Below are positions 5,450 through 5,695 of a stretch of DNA of 5,695 bases, piece by piece; the stretch's first letter is position 1; the number at the start of each line of letters is the position of its first letter. Below the pieces are notes generated by a model. The model was not told the DNA's origin. It did not search any database and saw nothing but the letters and a program-made list of their open reading frames with translations. Source of the DNA: Nitrosomonas sp. (GTDB taxonomy: Bacteria > Pseudomonadota > Gammaproteobacteria > Burkholderiales > Nitrosomonadaceae); NCBI GenBank assembly GCA_021774205.1, contig JAJFJI010000145.1, forward strand, positions 1-5,695, in the 5' to 3' direction. The translations under genes and the position numbers were made by a program.

Positions 5450-5695
5450 TTATGTTCGTTCAATGTGCAGCCTCAAAAAATGTGTCGCGCAGGAAATGCA
5501 AGGGTCGTAGTTACGGATCGCCTGCTCGCACTGCCACGTAAGTTTTTCATCGGACAGGTTCATGTGCATCGGAATGAATTCCCACAGGTCTGTTTCGATC
5601 TGTTTTTGATTTTGCGAGGTTGGTGGAATAATGTTGGCATCCAAAACATTTCCTTCACGATCAATCCGGTAACGGTGATAGAGGCTTCCTCTAGG
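5450..5695 (-). CDS. [NiFe] hydrogenase large (catalytic) subunit, C-terminal part (partial)
   Basis: The frame is open through the right edge and ends at TAA 5452-5450, giving the last 81 residues of the nickel-iron catalytic subunit. It reads PRGSLYHRYRIDREGNVLDA, then PPTSQNQKQIETDL, then CEQAIRNYDPCISCATH. The DPCxxCxxH motif (5506-5480) supplies two cysteine ligands of the Ni-Fe centre, and the tail FLRLHIERT after the His is the peptide removed on maturation. The RNYDPCISCATHFLRL ending and the absence of a membrane-bound type signature suggest a cytoplasmic group 3 enzyme, probably 3b (NADP-linked). The group call is an inference from a short segment. The protease follows downstream. 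The small subunit and the diaphorase subunits are expected beyond position 5695. Confidence 0.93.
   Translation of the reverse strand, partial: PRGSLYHRYRIDREGNVLDANIIPPTSQNQKQIETDLWEFIPMHMNLSDEKLTWQCEQAIRNYDPCISCATHFLRLHIERT

Noticed and set aside
5262..5510. 82-codon + strand frame across the hydrogenase genes
   Set aside because: It is antisense to both the protease N-terminus and the DPCxxCxxH end of the large subunit, which are clearly real.

Overview
The window looks like a chromosomal segment of an ammonia-oxidising betaproteobacterium, most likely Nitrosomonas or a close relative. This is inferred from a bacterial sucrose synthase directly downstream of what looks like the tail of a sucrose-phosphate synthase/phosphatase, a stand-alone HDOD protein, a DUF3047 remnant and a group 3-type [NiFe] hydrogenase locus, all in moderately AT-rich DNA. 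No rRNA, tRNA, CRISPR array, phage gene or insertion sequence was seen.

Left part (1-2705, + strand): the last 30 codons of a gene that is probably the SPP end of a sucrose-phosphate synthase/phosphatase, then 9 bases, then an intact 797-residue sucrose synthase with a GTG start. The two probably form a sucrose operon: one enzyme makes sucrose and the other reversibly cleaves it into NDP-glucose and fructose. The operon ends at a clear Rho-independent terminator (2676-2702), and a second, bulged hairpin lies in the spacer before it.

Middle (2706-3749, - strand): a 289-residue HDOD protein that converges on the sucrose operon. Its HD signature is degenerate (HA), which fits a signalling or scaffold role rather than hydrolysis.

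Decay zone (3750-4737): two divergent broken genes. On the - strand, a DUF3047 secreted-protein gene carries two separate frameshifts, one extra G in a G8 tract and one extra copy of a 10-bp tandem repeat. Removing both gives a continuous 214-residue protein. On the + strand, the C-terminal part of a DUF1614 membrane-protein gene is 5'-truncated and frameshifted.

Right part (4893-5695, - strand): the 3' end of a [NiFe] hydrogenase large-subunit gene, with the DPCxxCxxH nickel ligands and a 9-residue removable tail, followed by the maturation protease that would remove this tail. A terminator overlaps the protease stop codon. The window cuts the hydrogenase operon, so other subunits should lie beyond position 5695.

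No previously undescribed multi-gene system is visible. The best second-look items are the doubly slipped DUF3047 gene, the adjacent DUF1614 relic, and several unexplained dyads in the spacers.
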